NCBI RefSeq assembly: GCF_000262305.1
Contig: NC_017910.1
Coordinates: 682,001 to 746,000 of the forward strand
Length of the DNA: 64,000 bases
Source: Shimwellia blattae DSM 4481 = NBRC 105725
GTDB lineage: Bacteria; Pseudomonadota; Gammaproteobacteria; Enterobacterales; Enterobacteriaceae
Direction: 5' to 3'
The notes under the pieces are model-generated. The model saw only the letters and a list, made by a program, of their open reading frames with translations. It did no database searches and was not told the DNA's origin. Shown here one piece after another: positions 9,553 to 18,609 of the stretch. Made by a program: the position numbers and the translations under genes. Each line of letters opens with the position of its first letter. Positions within the stretch are counted from its first letter, which is position 1.

Positions 9553-9574
9553 GGGCGCTGCGGCGCCCTTTTTT
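9553..9574 (+). terminator. Rho-independent terminator of gcvTHP
   Basis: A perfect 6-bp GC stem GGGCGC / GCGCCC with loop TGCG, followed directly by six T residues, 18 bases after the gcvP stop. Confidence 0.9.
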
Positions 9575-9599
9575 CTGGCTGACTGCAATCTATTGCTGA

Positions 9600-10046
9600 T
9601 CAGAAAAGGTGATTTCCCGTTAGCTCATGCCGTGCTGCCTGGGCTAAAAAGTGGCTGCGATCCCGGTACTCCAGGCGATTTCCCTGAATGAATTGATCAA
9701 TTCGCTTAATAAGTACATCGGGTAGCGTAATATTGATACGCTGCTGTTTTCCCGAGAATTCACTGAGATCAACATCTATCATAAACCAGGTATCGAACCC
9801 GGCATATTCACTCTCTCCTGCGTAGGTTGCGACGCCAGCATCGGTAATATCTTCCACCGAGTATGCACCCGAAAGCATCATCTCTTCGACCACACTCAGG
9901 ATAACCTCACGCGCCATCACCGGGATATCGGCCATTTCATCGGCGGCGGAGATACATCCGTAATTCAGCCGATCAAAGGCCGGAACAATAATGCCATAGG
10001 CGGTATGGGTATTTTCTGGTGATTCGACCCCGACAGAGAAGAACAT
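9600..10046 (-). CDS. HicB-family antitoxin-like protein, orphan
   Basis: A 148-residue protein with a HicB-like N-terminal domain (about 1-80: FSVGVESPENTHTAYGIIVPAFDRLNYGCISAADEMADI...). A C-terminal ribbon-helix-helix / CopG-type segment follows near residues 98-143 (QQRINITLPDVLIKRIDQFI...RSHFLAQAARHEL). In classical HicAB pairs a small HicA RNase is adjacent; none is found on either side. The gene starts 18 bases after the rpiB stop with a full AGGAGG site, so it is probably cotranscribed with rpiB. Whether it binds a distant HicA or is a repurposed DNA-binding regulator cannot be told from sequence. Confidence 0.75.
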   Translation of the reverse strand: MFFSVGVESPENTHTAYGIIVPAFDRLNYGCISAADEMADIPVMAREVILSVVEEMMLSGAYSVEDITDAGVATYAGESEYAGFDTWFMIDVDLSEFSGKQQRINITLPDVLIKRIDQFIQGNRLEYRDRSHFLAQAARHELTGNHLF

Positions 10047-10064
10047 GATGACCTCCTGTGCACA

Positions 10065-10496
10065 TCAGCGGCTAATGGCCGTAACCCGGGCCTGATGCCT
10101 GCCCCCTTCAAACTCTGCCGCCAGCCAGCAGTCGACAATCATCTTCGCCAGTGCTTCCCCCACCACCCGGGCACCGAATGCCAGAACATTGGTGTCGTTA
10201 TGCTGGCGGGAAAGCTGCGCGGAATAGGGCTCGCTGCACACCACCGCCCGGATCCCGGCCACTTTATTGGCGGCGATCGCCATACCCACCCCGGTGCCGC
10301 AAATAAGGATCCCGCCGTCTGCCTCCCCGCGGGCAACCGCATCAGCCACGGCCCGGGCATAGAGGGGGTAATCAGTGCGCGTTGCGCTGGTGGTGCCCTT
10401 ATCCAGCACCCGGATACCCTTCTCCTGCATATGGCGGATGATGGCGGGTTGCAGGGCGAACCCGATATGGTCACAGCCAATGGCCACTGTTTTCAT
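10065..10496 (-). CDS. rpiB: Ribose/allose-6-phosphate isomerase B
   Basis: A 143-residue LacAB/RpiB-family enzyme interconverting ribose 5-phosphate and ribulose 5-phosphate, and allose 6-phosphate and allulose 6-phosphate. The catalytic Cys66 sits in GGILICGTGVGM, and the signature AVVCSEPYSAQLSRQHNDTNVLAFGARVVG is intact. The start MKTVAIGCDH at 10496 matches E. coli; the longer open frame to 10622 lacks homology. It faces the allose operon across a shared control region, as in E. coli, where RpiB supplies the first isomerase step for allose 6-phosphate. Confidence 0.95.
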   Translation of the reverse strand: MKTVAIGCDHIGFALQPAIIRHMQEKGIRVLDKGTTSATRTDYPLYARAVADAVARGEADGGILICGTGVGMAIAANKVAGIRAVVCSEPYSAQLSRQHNDTNVLAFGARVVGEALAKMIVDCWLAAEFEGGRHQARVTAISR

Positions 10497-10833
10497 GGTG
10501 CCTCCGTCAGTTTTGCGCGTTGCTTCACGAACAGGTGCTATTTGTGAAGATATGTCTGATGAATATGCCCAGTCATCCGGGTGCAGTAGCGCTGTTGTAG
10601 CGGGGAGGTGTGGCGAAAACAATCGCGATTATTCGATTTTTGGCAGGATTAGCGGGCGGCGGATAGCCGGTTGTACAGCGGTGTATTAAGGGTTCTTTTA
10701 ACGGGAAAAACTAACGCAAGACAATGATTATCAATAACTTTATTAAAAATTACTGTTTGTGAAGTGGGTTGCATATTTTGCCGGGCGCTTGTGGTTGTAT
10801 TGTCGCCAGTTTCATTTTTCAGCAGGTGGCGCC
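10497..10833. promoter_or_regulatory. rpiB / alsR divergent control region
   Basis: A 337-base gap between two divergent genes of one regulon. It contains the palindrome AATCGCGATT (10621-10630) inside a longer AT-flanked stretch, an AT-rich block at 10715-10755 and a weak CRP-like half-site (TGTGA at about 10758). In E. coli RpiR/AlsR represses both directions here, and the inducer is allose-derived. Assigning the operator to the 10621 palindrome is my inference. Confidence 0.45.
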
Positions 10834-11721
10834 ATGACAGCAACCCCCACAGAACAGATCCCCGCCGGGATCGGCCTGGCCCCCTGGCTGCGTATGCGCC
10901 AGGAGGGGATGACCGGCAACGAAAGCCGCATTGTGGACTGGCTGCTGGTGCCGGGCAACTTGCAGGCCAGCCCGGCAATCAGGGAGGTTTCCCGGGCGCT
11001 GGGCGTATCGGAGGCGATGATAGTCAAAGTGGCTAAGCTGCTGGGGTTTAGCGGCTTCAGGCAGTTACGCAGTGCGCTGCAGGAGTATTTTATCCAGTCT
11101 GAGGCGGTGCTGCCCAGCGAGCTGGCATTTGATGAAGAGCCCCAGGATGTGGTCAACAAGGTGTTTAACAGCAGCCTGCGCACCATTATTGAAGGGCAGT
11201 CCATCGTCAATGCCGAGGAGATCCGCCGGGCAGCGCGCTGCTTCTGGCAGGCACAACAGCGGGATCTGTATGGCGCGGGGGGCTCGAATGCAATCTGTGC
11301 CGATGTGCGGCACAAATTCCTGCGCATTGGGGTGCGCTGCCAGACTTATAGTGACGCGCACCTGATGGCGATGTCGGCCGCCTTACTGCAACCCGGGGAT
11401 GTGGTACTGGTGGTGACACACTCCGGCCACACCAGCGATATTGAGGCGGCTGTCCGGCTGGCAAAACAAAACGGGGCGCAGATTATCTGCATTACCCACA
11501 GCCACCACTCGCCGATTGCGCAACTGGCGGATTTTATTATCTGCTCACCGGCCCCGGATACCCCGCTACTGGGGCGTAATGCCTCGGCCAGGATCCTGCA
11601 GCTCACGCTACTGGATGCCTTGTTTGTGGCGGTCGCGCAGCAGGATGTGGCCCGGGCCAACCGCAATATGCAAAAAACGGCGGCAATTGGCGCGTGGTTT
11701 GCCGCGGGCTCATTGCGCTAA
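10834..11721 (+). CDS. alsR: RpiR/AlsR, HTH-SIS transcriptional repressor of allose and rpiB genes
   Basis: A 295-residue MurR/RpiR-family regulator with an N-terminal HTH_6 domain (about 15-95, including SRALGVSEAMIVKVAKLLGFSGF) and a C-terminal SIS sugar-phosphate domain (about 130-270, including GAGGSNAICADVRHKFLRIG and VVTHSGHTSD). The start ATG 10834 matches the 296-residue E. coli protein; the upstream extension to 10759 is not conserved. It is the first gene of alsR-B-A-C-E-K, so the regulator is probably autoregulated. Confidence 0.93.
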   Translation: MTATPTEQIPAGIGLAPWLRMRQEGMTGNESRIVDWLLVPGNLQASPAIREVSRALGVSEAMIVKVAKLLGFSGFRQLRSALQEYFIQSEAVLPSELAFDEEPQDVVNKVFNSSLRTIIEGQSIVNAEEIRRAARCFWQAQQRDLYGAGGSNAICADVRHKFLRIGVRCQTYSDAHLMAMSAALLQPGDVVLVVTHSGHTSDIEAAVRLAKQNGAQIICITHSHHSPIAQLADFIICSPAPDTPLLGRNASARILQLTLLDALFVAVAQQDVARANRNMQKTAAIGAWFAAGSLR

Positions 11722-11807
11722 ACAACATGAGGAAATAACCGCAGACACCTCACGAAGGTGGGGTTCACGACACCTGAAGCCAACACTCTGATAGTGAGAA
11801 AAATATG

Positions 11808-12758
11808 ATGAATAAATATCTGAAATATTTCAGCGCTGCTGCTGTGGGCCTGCTGTTTTCTGCCTGTGCCCTGGCCGCCTCTGATTACGCGATTGTTTTA
11901 AAAACCCTGTCTAACCCATTCTGGGTGGATATGAAAAAGGGCATTGAGGATGAGGCCAGAAAACTTGGCGTCAGTGTCGATATATTTGCCTCACCGTCGG
12001 AGGGGGATTTTCAGTCCCAGCTCCAGCTCTTTGAGGATTTAATTAATAAAAAATATAAAGGCATCGCCTTTGCGCCGCTATCCGCCGTGAATCTGGTTAT
12101 TCCGGTCGCCCGGGCGTGGAAAAACGGCATTTATCTGGTCAATCTGGATGAAAAAATTGACCTGGATAATCTCACCAAAGCGGGCGGCAATATTGAAGGC
12201 TTCGTCACAACAGATAATGTGGCCGTGGGCGCAAAGGGGGCGGAATATATTATTAATGCACTGGGTGAAGCAGGCGGGCAGGTGGCGATTATTGAAGGGA
12301 AGGCGGGGAATGCCTCGGGCGAGGCCCGGCGCACCGGTGCCAGCGGTGCATTTGGCAACGCCCCGCAGGTACAACTGGTGGCCAGCCAGCCTGCCGACTG
12401 GGATCGGATAAAAGCGCTGGATGTAGCCACCAATGTGTTGCAGCGCAACCCGGATCTTAAAGCCTTTTACTGCGCTAACGACACCATGGCAATGGGGGTG
12501 GCCCAGGCCGTAGCCAATGCGGGTAAAACCGGGGAAATCCTGGTGGTAGGGACAGACGGCATCCCCGAGGCCCGCAAGATGGTCGCCTCCGGCATGATGA
12601 CGGCCACCGTGGCCCAGAACCCGCAGGATATCGGCGCCACGGGGCTCAAACTGCTGGTAGAGGCCGCCCGTAACGGCAAGGTTATCGCCCCGGATCAGCC
12701 ACCGGTCTTTACGCTGGTGGATTCGTTACTGATCACCCGGGATGCCGCTAACGGCTGA
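11808..12758 (+). CDS. alsB: D-allose-binding periplasmic protein
   Basis: A 316-residue substrate-binding protein of the ribose/allose class (Peripla_BP_4). A signal peptide spans residues 1 to about 24 (NKYLKYFSAAAVGLLFSACALAA). The mature part begins SDYAIVLKTLSNPFWVDMKKG, as in E. coli AlsB. Two adjacent ATGs occur (11805, 11808); the second matches the E. coli start. The 85-base gap after alsR holds a small CACCT/AGGTG hairpin. The protein delivers allose to AlsA-AlsC. Confidence 0.93.
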   Translation: MNKYLKYFSAAAVGLLFSACALAASDYAIVLKTLSNPFWVDMKKGIEDEARKLGVSVDIFASPSEGDFQSQLQLFEDLINKKYKGIAFAPLSAVNLVIPVARAWKNGIYLVNLDEKIDLDNLTKAGGNIEGFVTTDNVAVGAKGAEYIINALGEAGGQVAIIEGKAGNASGEARRTGASGAFGNAPQVQLVASQPADWDRIKALDVATNVLQRNPDLKAFYCANDTMAMGVAQAVANAGKTGEILVVGTDGIPEARKMVASGMMTATVAQNPQDIGATGLKLLVEAARNGKVIAPDQPPVFTLVDSLLITRDAANG

Positions 12759-12810
12759 TACACCCTCCACACCACCGGGCAGCGAAGCCTGCCCGTAACA
12801 GAGGCTCGTT

Positions 12811-14337
12811 ATGACCACGCCTTATATTACGATGGCGGGGATCGGTAAGTCTTTTGGTCCGGTTCACGCATTAACCGCGGTCGATATTGATATTTACCCT
12901 GGCGAGATCCACGCATTACTCGGGGAAAATGGCGCCGGGAAATCGACCCTGATGAAAATATTATCCGGTATTTACTCCCCCACCCGGGGCGTTATTACGG
13001 TGAATAATACGGATTACCACAAGCTGGATCATAAGCAGGCCGCCGGGCTGGGTATCGGGATTATTTACCAGGAGCTGAGCGTTATTGATGAATTAAGCGT
13101 TCTGGAGAATCTGTATATTGGCCGCCACCTGATGCGAACCCGCTGGGGAATAAAAATCATTGACTGGCCGGAAATGCGCCGCCGCGCCGCCATGATGCTA
13201 TTACGTGTCGGGCTAAAAGTGCCGCTGGATGAAAAAGTCGCCAATCTGGCTATCGGCCATAAGCAGATGCTGGAAATTGCCAAAGCGCTGATGCTCGACG
13301 CCCGGGTCATTATTATGGATGAGCCCACCTCCTCATTAACCAGCAAAGAGGTGGACTCCCTGTTCCTGATTATGCAGCGGCTACGCAGCGAGGGCACCGC
13401 CATGGTGTATATCTCCCACAAGCTGGCAGAGATCCGGCGCATCTGCGATCGCTACACGGTAATGAAAGACGGCCACACCGTGTGCAGCGGCCTGACGGCG
13501 CAGATCAGTAACCGCGAAATAGTGCGCCTGATGGTGGGCCGGGAGGTGCAGTTACGCCGGGCTCGCTCCCCGCAAGGGGATGACACCGCCCCCATCGCCC
13601 TGGATGTCCGCCAGGTGACCAGCCGCGACGGGAAGCGGGTGCGCAATATTTCGTTCAGCGTGCGGCGCGGCGAGATCCTCGGGTTTGCCGGGCTGGTGGG
13701 GGCCGGGCGCACCGAGCTGATGAACTGCCTGTTTGGGGTCGAACCGCGCAGCGCCGGTGAGATCCGCCTGTACGGTGAGACCATCACCCCGCGATCGCCG
13801 CTGGACGCCCTGAAAAAAGGCATGGCCTATATCACCGAAAACCGCCGGGAAACCGGGTTCTTCGCCAATTTTTCCATCGCCCAGAATATGGCCATCAGCC
13901 ACAGCCTGAAGCAGGGGGGCTACAAAGGTGCCCTGGGGCTGATTAACCGCAAGGCCGAGCGGGAGCAGGCACAGCACCAGCGCCAGTTGCTGGGGCTGAA
14001 GTGCCAGAGTGTGGAGCAGAATATTGGCGAACTTTCCGGGGGAAACCAGCAAAAGGTGCTGATTTCCAAATGGCTGTGTTGCCGCCCGCAGGTGCTTATT
14101 TTTGACGAACCCACCCGGGGCATTGATGTGGGGGCCAAAGCGGAAATCTACCGGGTGATGCGCCAGCTGGCGGATGACGGGAAAGTGATTCTGATGGTCT
14201 CTTCGGAGCTGCCAGAGCTCATCGCGGTGTGCGATCGCATCGCCGTTTTCTGCGCCGGTCAACTGACTCAAACCCTGGAAAATCATCCGGATATCAGCGA
14301 AGAGGAGATCATGGTATGGGCTCTGCCACAAGCGTAA
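12811..14337 (+). CDS. alsA: D-allose ABC transporter, dual ATP-binding protein
   Basis: A 508-residue tandem ATPase of the RbsA/MglA class (E. coli AlsA has 510). The first Walker A GENGAGKST is at residues 38-46. The second half has the degenerate Walker A (GLVGAGRTELMNCLFG) and an LSGGNQQKVLISKWL signature typical of sugar importers. AGAGG precedes ATG 12811. Its last 22 bases overlap the alsC start, suggesting coupling. Confidence 0.95.
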   Translation: MTTPYITMAGIGKSFGPVHALTAVDIDIYPGEIHALLGENGAGKSTLMKILSGIYSPTRGVITVNNTDYHKLDHKQAAGLGIGIIYQELSVIDELSVLENLYIGRHLMRTRWGIKIIDWPEMRRRAAMMLLRVGLKVPLDEKVANLAIGHKQMLEIAKALMLDARVIIMDEPTSSLTSKEVDSLFLIMQRLRSEGTAMVYISHKLAEIRRICDRYTVMKDGHTVCSGLTAQISNREIVRLMVGREVQLRRARSPQGDDTAPIALDVRQVTSRDGKRVRNISFSVRRGEILGFAGLVGAGRTELMNCLFGVEPRSAGEIRLYGETITPRSPLDALKKGMAYITENRRETGFFANFSIAQNMAISHSLKQGGYKGALGLINRKAEREQAQHQRQLLGLKCQSVEQNIGELSGGNQQKVLISKWLCCRPQVLIFDEPTRGIDVGAKAEIYRVMRQLADDGKVILMVSSELPELIAVCDRIAVFCAGQLTQTLENHPDISEEEIMVWALPQA

Positions 14338-15287
14338 AACAGCGCTCCCCCGGGTTTAATTTTGCCCGCTTCTGGGAGCAGTACGGCACCTTTTTTATTC
14401 TGGCGATTATCGTGACCATTTTCGCCAGCCTGTCACCGGCCTATTTTCTGACCAGCAATAACCTTACCCAGATCCTGGTACAAAGCGCGGTAACGGTGCT
14501 GATAGGCATGGGGGAGTTTTTTGCCATCCTGGTGGCGGGGATTGACCTGTCCGTGGGGGCGATTCTGGCGCTTTCGGGCATGGTGACCGCCAAACTGATG
14601 CTGGCGGGCTGGGATCCGCTACTCGCCGCCCTGGTGGGTGGGGTACTGGTGGGGGGCGCGCTGGGGGCGATCAACGGCTGCCTGGTGAACTGGACCGGGC
14701 TGCACCCGTTTATTATCACCCTCGGCACGAATGCGATTTTCCGCGGTGTCACGCTGGTTATTTCAGACGCCAGCTCCGTGTATGGCTTCTCCTTCGGGTT
14801 TGTGAATTTCTTTGCCGCCAGCGTGCTGGGGATCCCGGTGCCGGTTATTTTCGCCCTGCTGGTGGCCGGGCTACTGTGGTTTCTGACCACCTGGACCCGG
14901 CTGGGGCGCAATATCTACGCCCTGGGCGGTAATAAATCATCCGCCTTTTACTCCGGTATTGATGTGAAATTTCACATGCTGGTGGTGTTCGTGATTTCCG
15001 GTATCTGCGCCGGGCTTGCGGGGGTAGTGTCGACCGCGCGCCTGGGGGCGGCGGAGCCGCTGGCGGGTATGGGGTTTGAAACTTACGCCATCGCCAGTGC
15101 GATTATCGGCGGCACCAGCTTCTTTGGCGGTAAGGGGCGGATTTTCTCGGTGGTGATAGGCGGTCTGATTATCGGCACCATTAATAATGGCCTGAATATT
15201 TTACAGGTGCAGACCTATTACCAGCTGGTGGTGATGGGCGGGCTGATTATTGCCGCCGTGGCGCTGGACAGATTAATCAGTAAATAA
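14316..15287 (+). CDS. alsC: D-allose ABC transporter, permease
   Basis: A 323-residue inner-membrane permease of the RbsC/BPD_transp_2 family with about ten hydrophobic segments. The signature VLIGMGEFFAILVAGIDLSVGAILALSGM is near residues 60-90 and INNGLNILQVQTYYQLV near the C-terminus. The start ATG 14316 (MGSATSVKQ) lies 5 bases past an in-frame alsA Met and follows AGAGGAG. Longer open frames upstream lie wholly within alsA. Confidence 0.93.
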   Translation: MGSATSVKQRSPGFNFARFWEQYGTFFILAIIVTIFASLSPAYFLTSNNLTQILVQSAVTVLIGMGEFFAILVAGIDLSVGAILALSGMVTAKLMLAGWDPLLAALVGGVLVGGALGAINGCLVNWTGLHPFIITLGTNAIFRGVTLVISDASSVYGFSFGFVNFFAASVLGIPVPVIFALLVAGLLWFLTTWTRLGRNIYALGGNKSSAFYSGIDVKFHMLVVFVISGICAGLAGVVSTARLGAAEPLAGMGFETYAIASAIIGGTSFFGGKGRIFSVVIGGLIIGTINNGLNILQVQTYYQLVVMGGLIIAAVALDRLISK

Positions 15288-15309
15288 CATTGCCAATACA
15301 GGAGTGAAT

Positions 15310-16002
15310 ATGAAAATTTCGCCCTCTCTGATGTGTATGGATCTGGCGGCGTTTAAAGAGCAGATTACGTTTCTGGACCGCCACGCGGACTATTTTCATC
15401 TCGATATTATGGACGGGCATTTTGTCCCTAATCTGACCTTATCCCCGTTTTTTGTCGGCCAGGTCAGTAAGCTGGCTACCATTCCGCTGGACTGCCACCT
15501 TATGGTTACCCGCCCTCAGGATTATATTGCGCCGCTGGCAGAGGCCGGGGCCAGTATGCTGACCCTGCACCCGGAAACGCTCAACGGTCAGGCCTTCCGG
15601 CTGATGGCGGAAATACGCCGCCGGGGCATGAAAGTGGGGCTGATTATTAACCCGGAAACCGCCCCCGACACGATGAAATATTACCTGCACCACGCGGATA
15701 AGGTGACCGTGATGACGGTGGATCCCGGTTTTGCCGGGCAGCCGTTTATCCGGGAGATGCTCAGCAAAATCACGGAGCTTAAACACTGGCGCGCAAGGGA
15801 GGGGCTGGCTTTTGATATTGAAGTGGATGGCTCCTGCAATACTGCCACCTGGCGGCTGCTGATTGATGCCGGGGCCGATGTGCTGATTGTCGGCTCTTCG
15901 GGGCTGTTTAACCGCAGTGCGGATCTCAGCCAGGCCTGGGGGGAGATGGTGGCGGAAATCAACCAGGCGCAACAGGGGCTGCACAATGCGTTCGCCTCAT
16001 AG
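15310..16002 (+). CDS. alsE: D-allulose-6-phosphate 3-epimerase
   Basis: A 230-residue TIM-barrel of the ribulose-phosphate 3-epimerase family that converts allulose 6-phosphate to fructose 6-phosphate. Metal and catalytic residues are visible in FHLDIMDGHFVPN, PLDCHLMV, VMTVDPGFAGQPF and IEVDGSCN. The start ATG 15310 (MKISPSLMCMD) matches E. coli and follows AGGAGTG; an in-frame GTG lies two codons earlier. Its last 17 bases overlap alsK. Confidence 0.94.
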   Translation: MKISPSLMCMDLAAFKEQITFLDRHADYFHLDIMDGHFVPNLTLSPFFVGQVSKLATIPLDCHLMVTRPQDYIAPLAEAGASMLTLHPETLNGQAFRLMAEIRRRGMKVGLIINPETAPDTMKYYLHHADKVTVMTVDPGFAGQPFIREMLSKITELKHWRAREGLAFDIEVDGSCNTATWRLLIDAGADVLIVGSSGLFNRSADLSQAWGEMVAEINQAQQGLHNAFAS

Positions 16003-16891
16003 GGTGGTGGCCGGGGTGGATATGGGGGCGACCCATATCCGTTTTTGCCTGCATAACTCTGAGGGCGAGCTGCTCTTTCGCAGCAAACAGCTCACTGAGG
16101 CGGTGATTCAGCGGGGAATTTGTGCAGGGATCACGGGCGTTCTTGCGCCGGAAATCATACGCCAGGAGGCCCGCTGTACCGGGCTGGTGGTGGGGTTTCC
16201 CGCCCTGGTCGCCCGGGACCGGCGACGTGTGCTTTCCGCACCGAACCTGGCGCTGGGCGCCTCTTCCTTTCTGGGGCTGGCCGGGGCGCTTGAGCAGACG
16301 CTGGGTTGCCCGGTGGCCTTCTCCCGGGATGTGAACCTGCAGCTGCGCTGGGACGTGGCGGAAAATCACCTTGAAGACCAGGTGGTACTGGGGGCTTACC
16401 TGGGCACCGGTATGGGGTTTGCTGTCTGGCTGAACGGTGGGCCCTGGCTGGGGGCACACGGTGCGGCGGGTGAGCTGGGCCATATTCCGCTGGGGGATCC
16501 GCAACTGACATGTACCTGCGGCAATCCGGGGTGCCTGGAAACCTTATGCTCCGGGCGGGCGCTGCGCCAGTGGTATCAGCAGGTGCCGCGTCAGTATGCG
16601 CTGGGTGAGTTATTCCTTCACGCAACGCAGGAGCCGGAAGTCCGCCAGATGCTGTTACGCGGCGCGCAGGGGATTGCCACGGCGATTAATCTGTTTGATC
16701 CGGATGTGGTGGTACTGGGAGGCGGGGTGATGGATATGGCGGGGTTCCCCCGGGAGCGGCTGACAGCGCTGATTTGCCGGTATGTCCGCAAGCCGCTTCC
16801 TGGCGCCAGCGTCCGCTTTATGGCGGCCTCCTCCTCGGCATTTAATGGCGCCCGGGGGGCTGCGCTGCTGGCCGCACAACTCCACGGGTGA
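15986..16891 (+). CDS. alsK: D-allose kinase (ROK family)
   Basis: A 301-residue ROK-family sugar kinase that makes allose 6-phosphate. The N-terminal ATP motif AGVDMGATHIRF is at residues 8-19. The ROK zinc motif is GHIPLGDPQLTCTCGNPGCLE, and the C-terminal GGGVMDMAGFPRE is conserved. The ATG at 15986 lies inside the end of alsE. It completes the pathway: AlsBAC import, AlsK phosphorylation, RpiB isomerisation, AlsE epimerisation to fructose 6-phosphate. Confidence 0.93.
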   Translation: MRSPHRVVAGVDMGATHIRFCLHNSEGELLFRSKQLTEAVIQRGICAGITGVLAPEIIRQEARCTGLVVGFPALVARDRRRVLSAPNLALGASSFLGLAGALEQTLGCPVAFSRDVNLQLRWDVAENHLEDQVVLGAYLGTGMGFAVWLNGGPWLGAHGAAGELGHIPLGDPQLTCTCGNPGCLETLCSGRALRQWYQQVPRQYALGELFLHATQEPEVRQMLLRGAQGIATAINLFDPDVVVLGGGVMDMAGFPRERLTALICRYVRKPLPGASVRFMAASSSAFNGARGAALLAAQLHG

Positions 16892-17006
16892 GGGGAGCCT
16901 GGATCCGGTCTGTGTTTGTTTAGTGAACAGGAGCCTAAAAACTGGCAAAGCAAGGTGAATCCATCCAGAGTAAAAGACCATGCGCATCAACAGGAGGATA
17001 TGAATT

Positions 17007-17750
17007 ATGGCTCTGGCACTGGTGACTGGCGGCAGCCGGGGGATAGGGAAGGCGACAGCACTGCAACTGGGCAGAGAGGGCTATACCGTGGTGGTGAATT
17101 ACCGGAACAACCATGCGGCAGCAGAAGCTGTGGTAGCCGAAATCCTCAGCAAAGGGGGGCGGGCATTCAGCCAGCAGGCGGACATCAGCAATGAAACGCA
17201 GGTAGAGGCGCTATTTGCTGCCCTGGATAAGCAGGAAGAGCCCCTGAGCGCGCTGGTGAACAATGCCGGGATCCTGTTCCGGCAATGTACGATTGAGCAA
17301 CTCAGTGCCCGGCGGATTAGTGAGGTTCTGGCGACGAACGTTACCGGGTATTTCCTCTGCTGCCGTGAAGCGGTGAAGCGTATGTCCCACCGGCATGGGG
17401 GGCAAGGTGGGGCGATTGTGAATGTGTCATCGGCTGCGGCACGGCTTGGCTCTGCGGGGGAATATCTGGATTATGCCGCCTCTAAAGGGGCAGTGGATAC
17501 GCTGACAGTGGGCCTTTCGCTTGAAGTGGCGGCCTGTGGGATCCGGGTGAATGGGGTCCGGCCGGGATTTATTTACACTGACATGCATGCCAGCGGCGGT
17601 GAGCCAGGCCGGGTTGACCGGGTCAGCCACAGCCTGCCTATGCAGCGTGGCGGCCACCCACAGGAAGTGGCCGAAGCCATAGTCTGGCTGCTGAGTGAGA
17701 AAGCGTCATACGTGACAGGCAGTATTATTGATCTGGCCGGGGGAAAATAG
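17007..17750 (+). CDS. ygfF: SDR-family oxidoreductase YgfF
   Basis: A 247-residue short-chain dehydrogenase. It has the NAD(P) motif TGGSRGIG (residues 8-15), the NNAG motif, the catalytic Ser in VNVSSAAARLGS and the YxxxK pair in YLDYAASKGAVD. The start has a perfect AGGAGG 9 bases upstream. E. coli YgfF has the same length and sits next to gcvP; here the als operon lies between. The substrate is not known. Confidence 0.9.
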   Translation: MALALVTGGSRGIGKATALQLGREGYTVVVNYRNNHAAAEAVVAEILSKGGRAFSQQADISNETQVEALFAALDKQEEPLSALVNNAGILFRQCTIEQLSARRISEVLATNVTGYFLCCREAVKRMSHRHGGQGGAIVNVSSAAARLGSAGEYLDYAASKGAVDTLTVGLSLEVAACGIRVNGVRPGFIYTDMHASGGEPGRVDRVSHSLPMQRGGHPQEVAEAIVWLLSEKASYVTGSIIDLAGGK

Positions 17751-17752
17751 AC

Positions 17753-17773
17753 ACCGGGGGCTGTGCCCCCGGT
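17753..17773. terminator. Hairpin between convergent ygfF and trhA
   Basis: A perfect 9-bp inverted repeat ACCGGGGGC / GCCCCCGGT with a TGT loop, located 2 bases after ygfF and 1 base before the trhA stop. Neither side has a long T-run (ATTAACT on plus, TCTATTTT on minus), so it is probably a modest bidirectional terminator. Confidence 0.65.
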
Positions 17774-17774
17774 A

Positions 17775-18428
17775 TTAACTGACATACAGATAAATCGCCA
17801 GAAAGTGGCAGACACTGCCCCCCAGCACAAAACCGTGCCAGATGGCGTGATTAAACGGAATGCGCTTGCAGACATAAAAAATAACCCCGAGGGAATAGAC
17901 CACCCCACCGGCCGCCAGCAGCGTAACCCCGCCAATTGAGAGCTTGATAGCCAGCTGATAAATCACAATCAGCGACAGCCAGCCCATGACCAGATAGGTC
18001 ACCAGCGACAGCACCTTAAAACGGTGGGCGATAGTCAGCTTAAACAGGATCCCCAGTAGCGCCAGGCTCCAGATAACGATCATCAGCCCCCTGGCGAGGG
18101 GCGAATCCAGCCCCACCAGCAGAAAGGGGGTGTAGGTCCCGGCGATCAGCAGGTAAATTGCGCAGTGGTCGCATTTTTTCAGCCACACTTTCGCCCGCTG
18201 GTGGGGGATCGCGTGATACAGGGTGGAGGCGAGGAACAGCAGGATCATGCTGCCGCCATACAGACTATAGCTGGTGATAGCCGTTGCCCCGGCGTTAGTG
18301 TCCACGGCCTGGACCAGTAATAACACCAGCCCGACAATACCGAACACCAGACCGATACCGTGGCTGACACTGTTGGCTATCTCCTCGGCAAGAGAATATC
18401 CTTGTGCCATAAGTGGTTTGCGGATCAT
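17775..18428 (-). CDS. trhA: TrhA/YqfA, hemolysin III (PAQR) family membrane protein
   Basis: A 217-residue protein with seven predicted hydrophobic segments, nearly identical in pattern to E. coli YqfA (219 aa): YSLAEEIANSVSHGIGLVFG near the N-terminus, then SMILLFLASTLYHAIPHQRAK and the C-terminal HAIWHGFVLGGSVCHFLAIY. Conserved Ser/His/Asp residues of PAQR hydrolases are present. In E. coli it influences membrane energetics and fatty-acid homeostasis, but its reaction is unresolved. The start 18428 (MIRKPLM) matches homologues; the Met at 18455 is not conserved. Confidence 0.9.
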   Translation of the reverse strand: MIRKPLMAQGYSLAEEIANSVSHGIGLVFGIVGLVLLLVQAVDTNAGATAITSYSLYGGSMILLFLASTLYHAIPHQRAKVWLKKCDHCAIYLLIAGTYTPFLLVGLDSPLARGLMIVIWSLALLGILFKLTIAHRFKVLSLVTYLVMGWLSLIVIYQLAIKLSIGGVTLLAAGGVVYSLGVIFYVCKRIPFNHAIWHGFVLGGSVCHFLAIYLYVS

Positions 18429-18609
18429 TGTACTCCCCCCGGAAAGCCGGAACATAAATTACGCTCACTAGCCTAACTGAGAATAATTCCAGTGAACACC
18501 TGTTAGCTAAAATAATATTGTGAACCGATGTAACCCGTCCGGCAACCGGCTGTGATAACTTCTCTGCAACCTCTTTTGTAACCTTCTGAATCTGAGAGAT
18601 GACACCACG

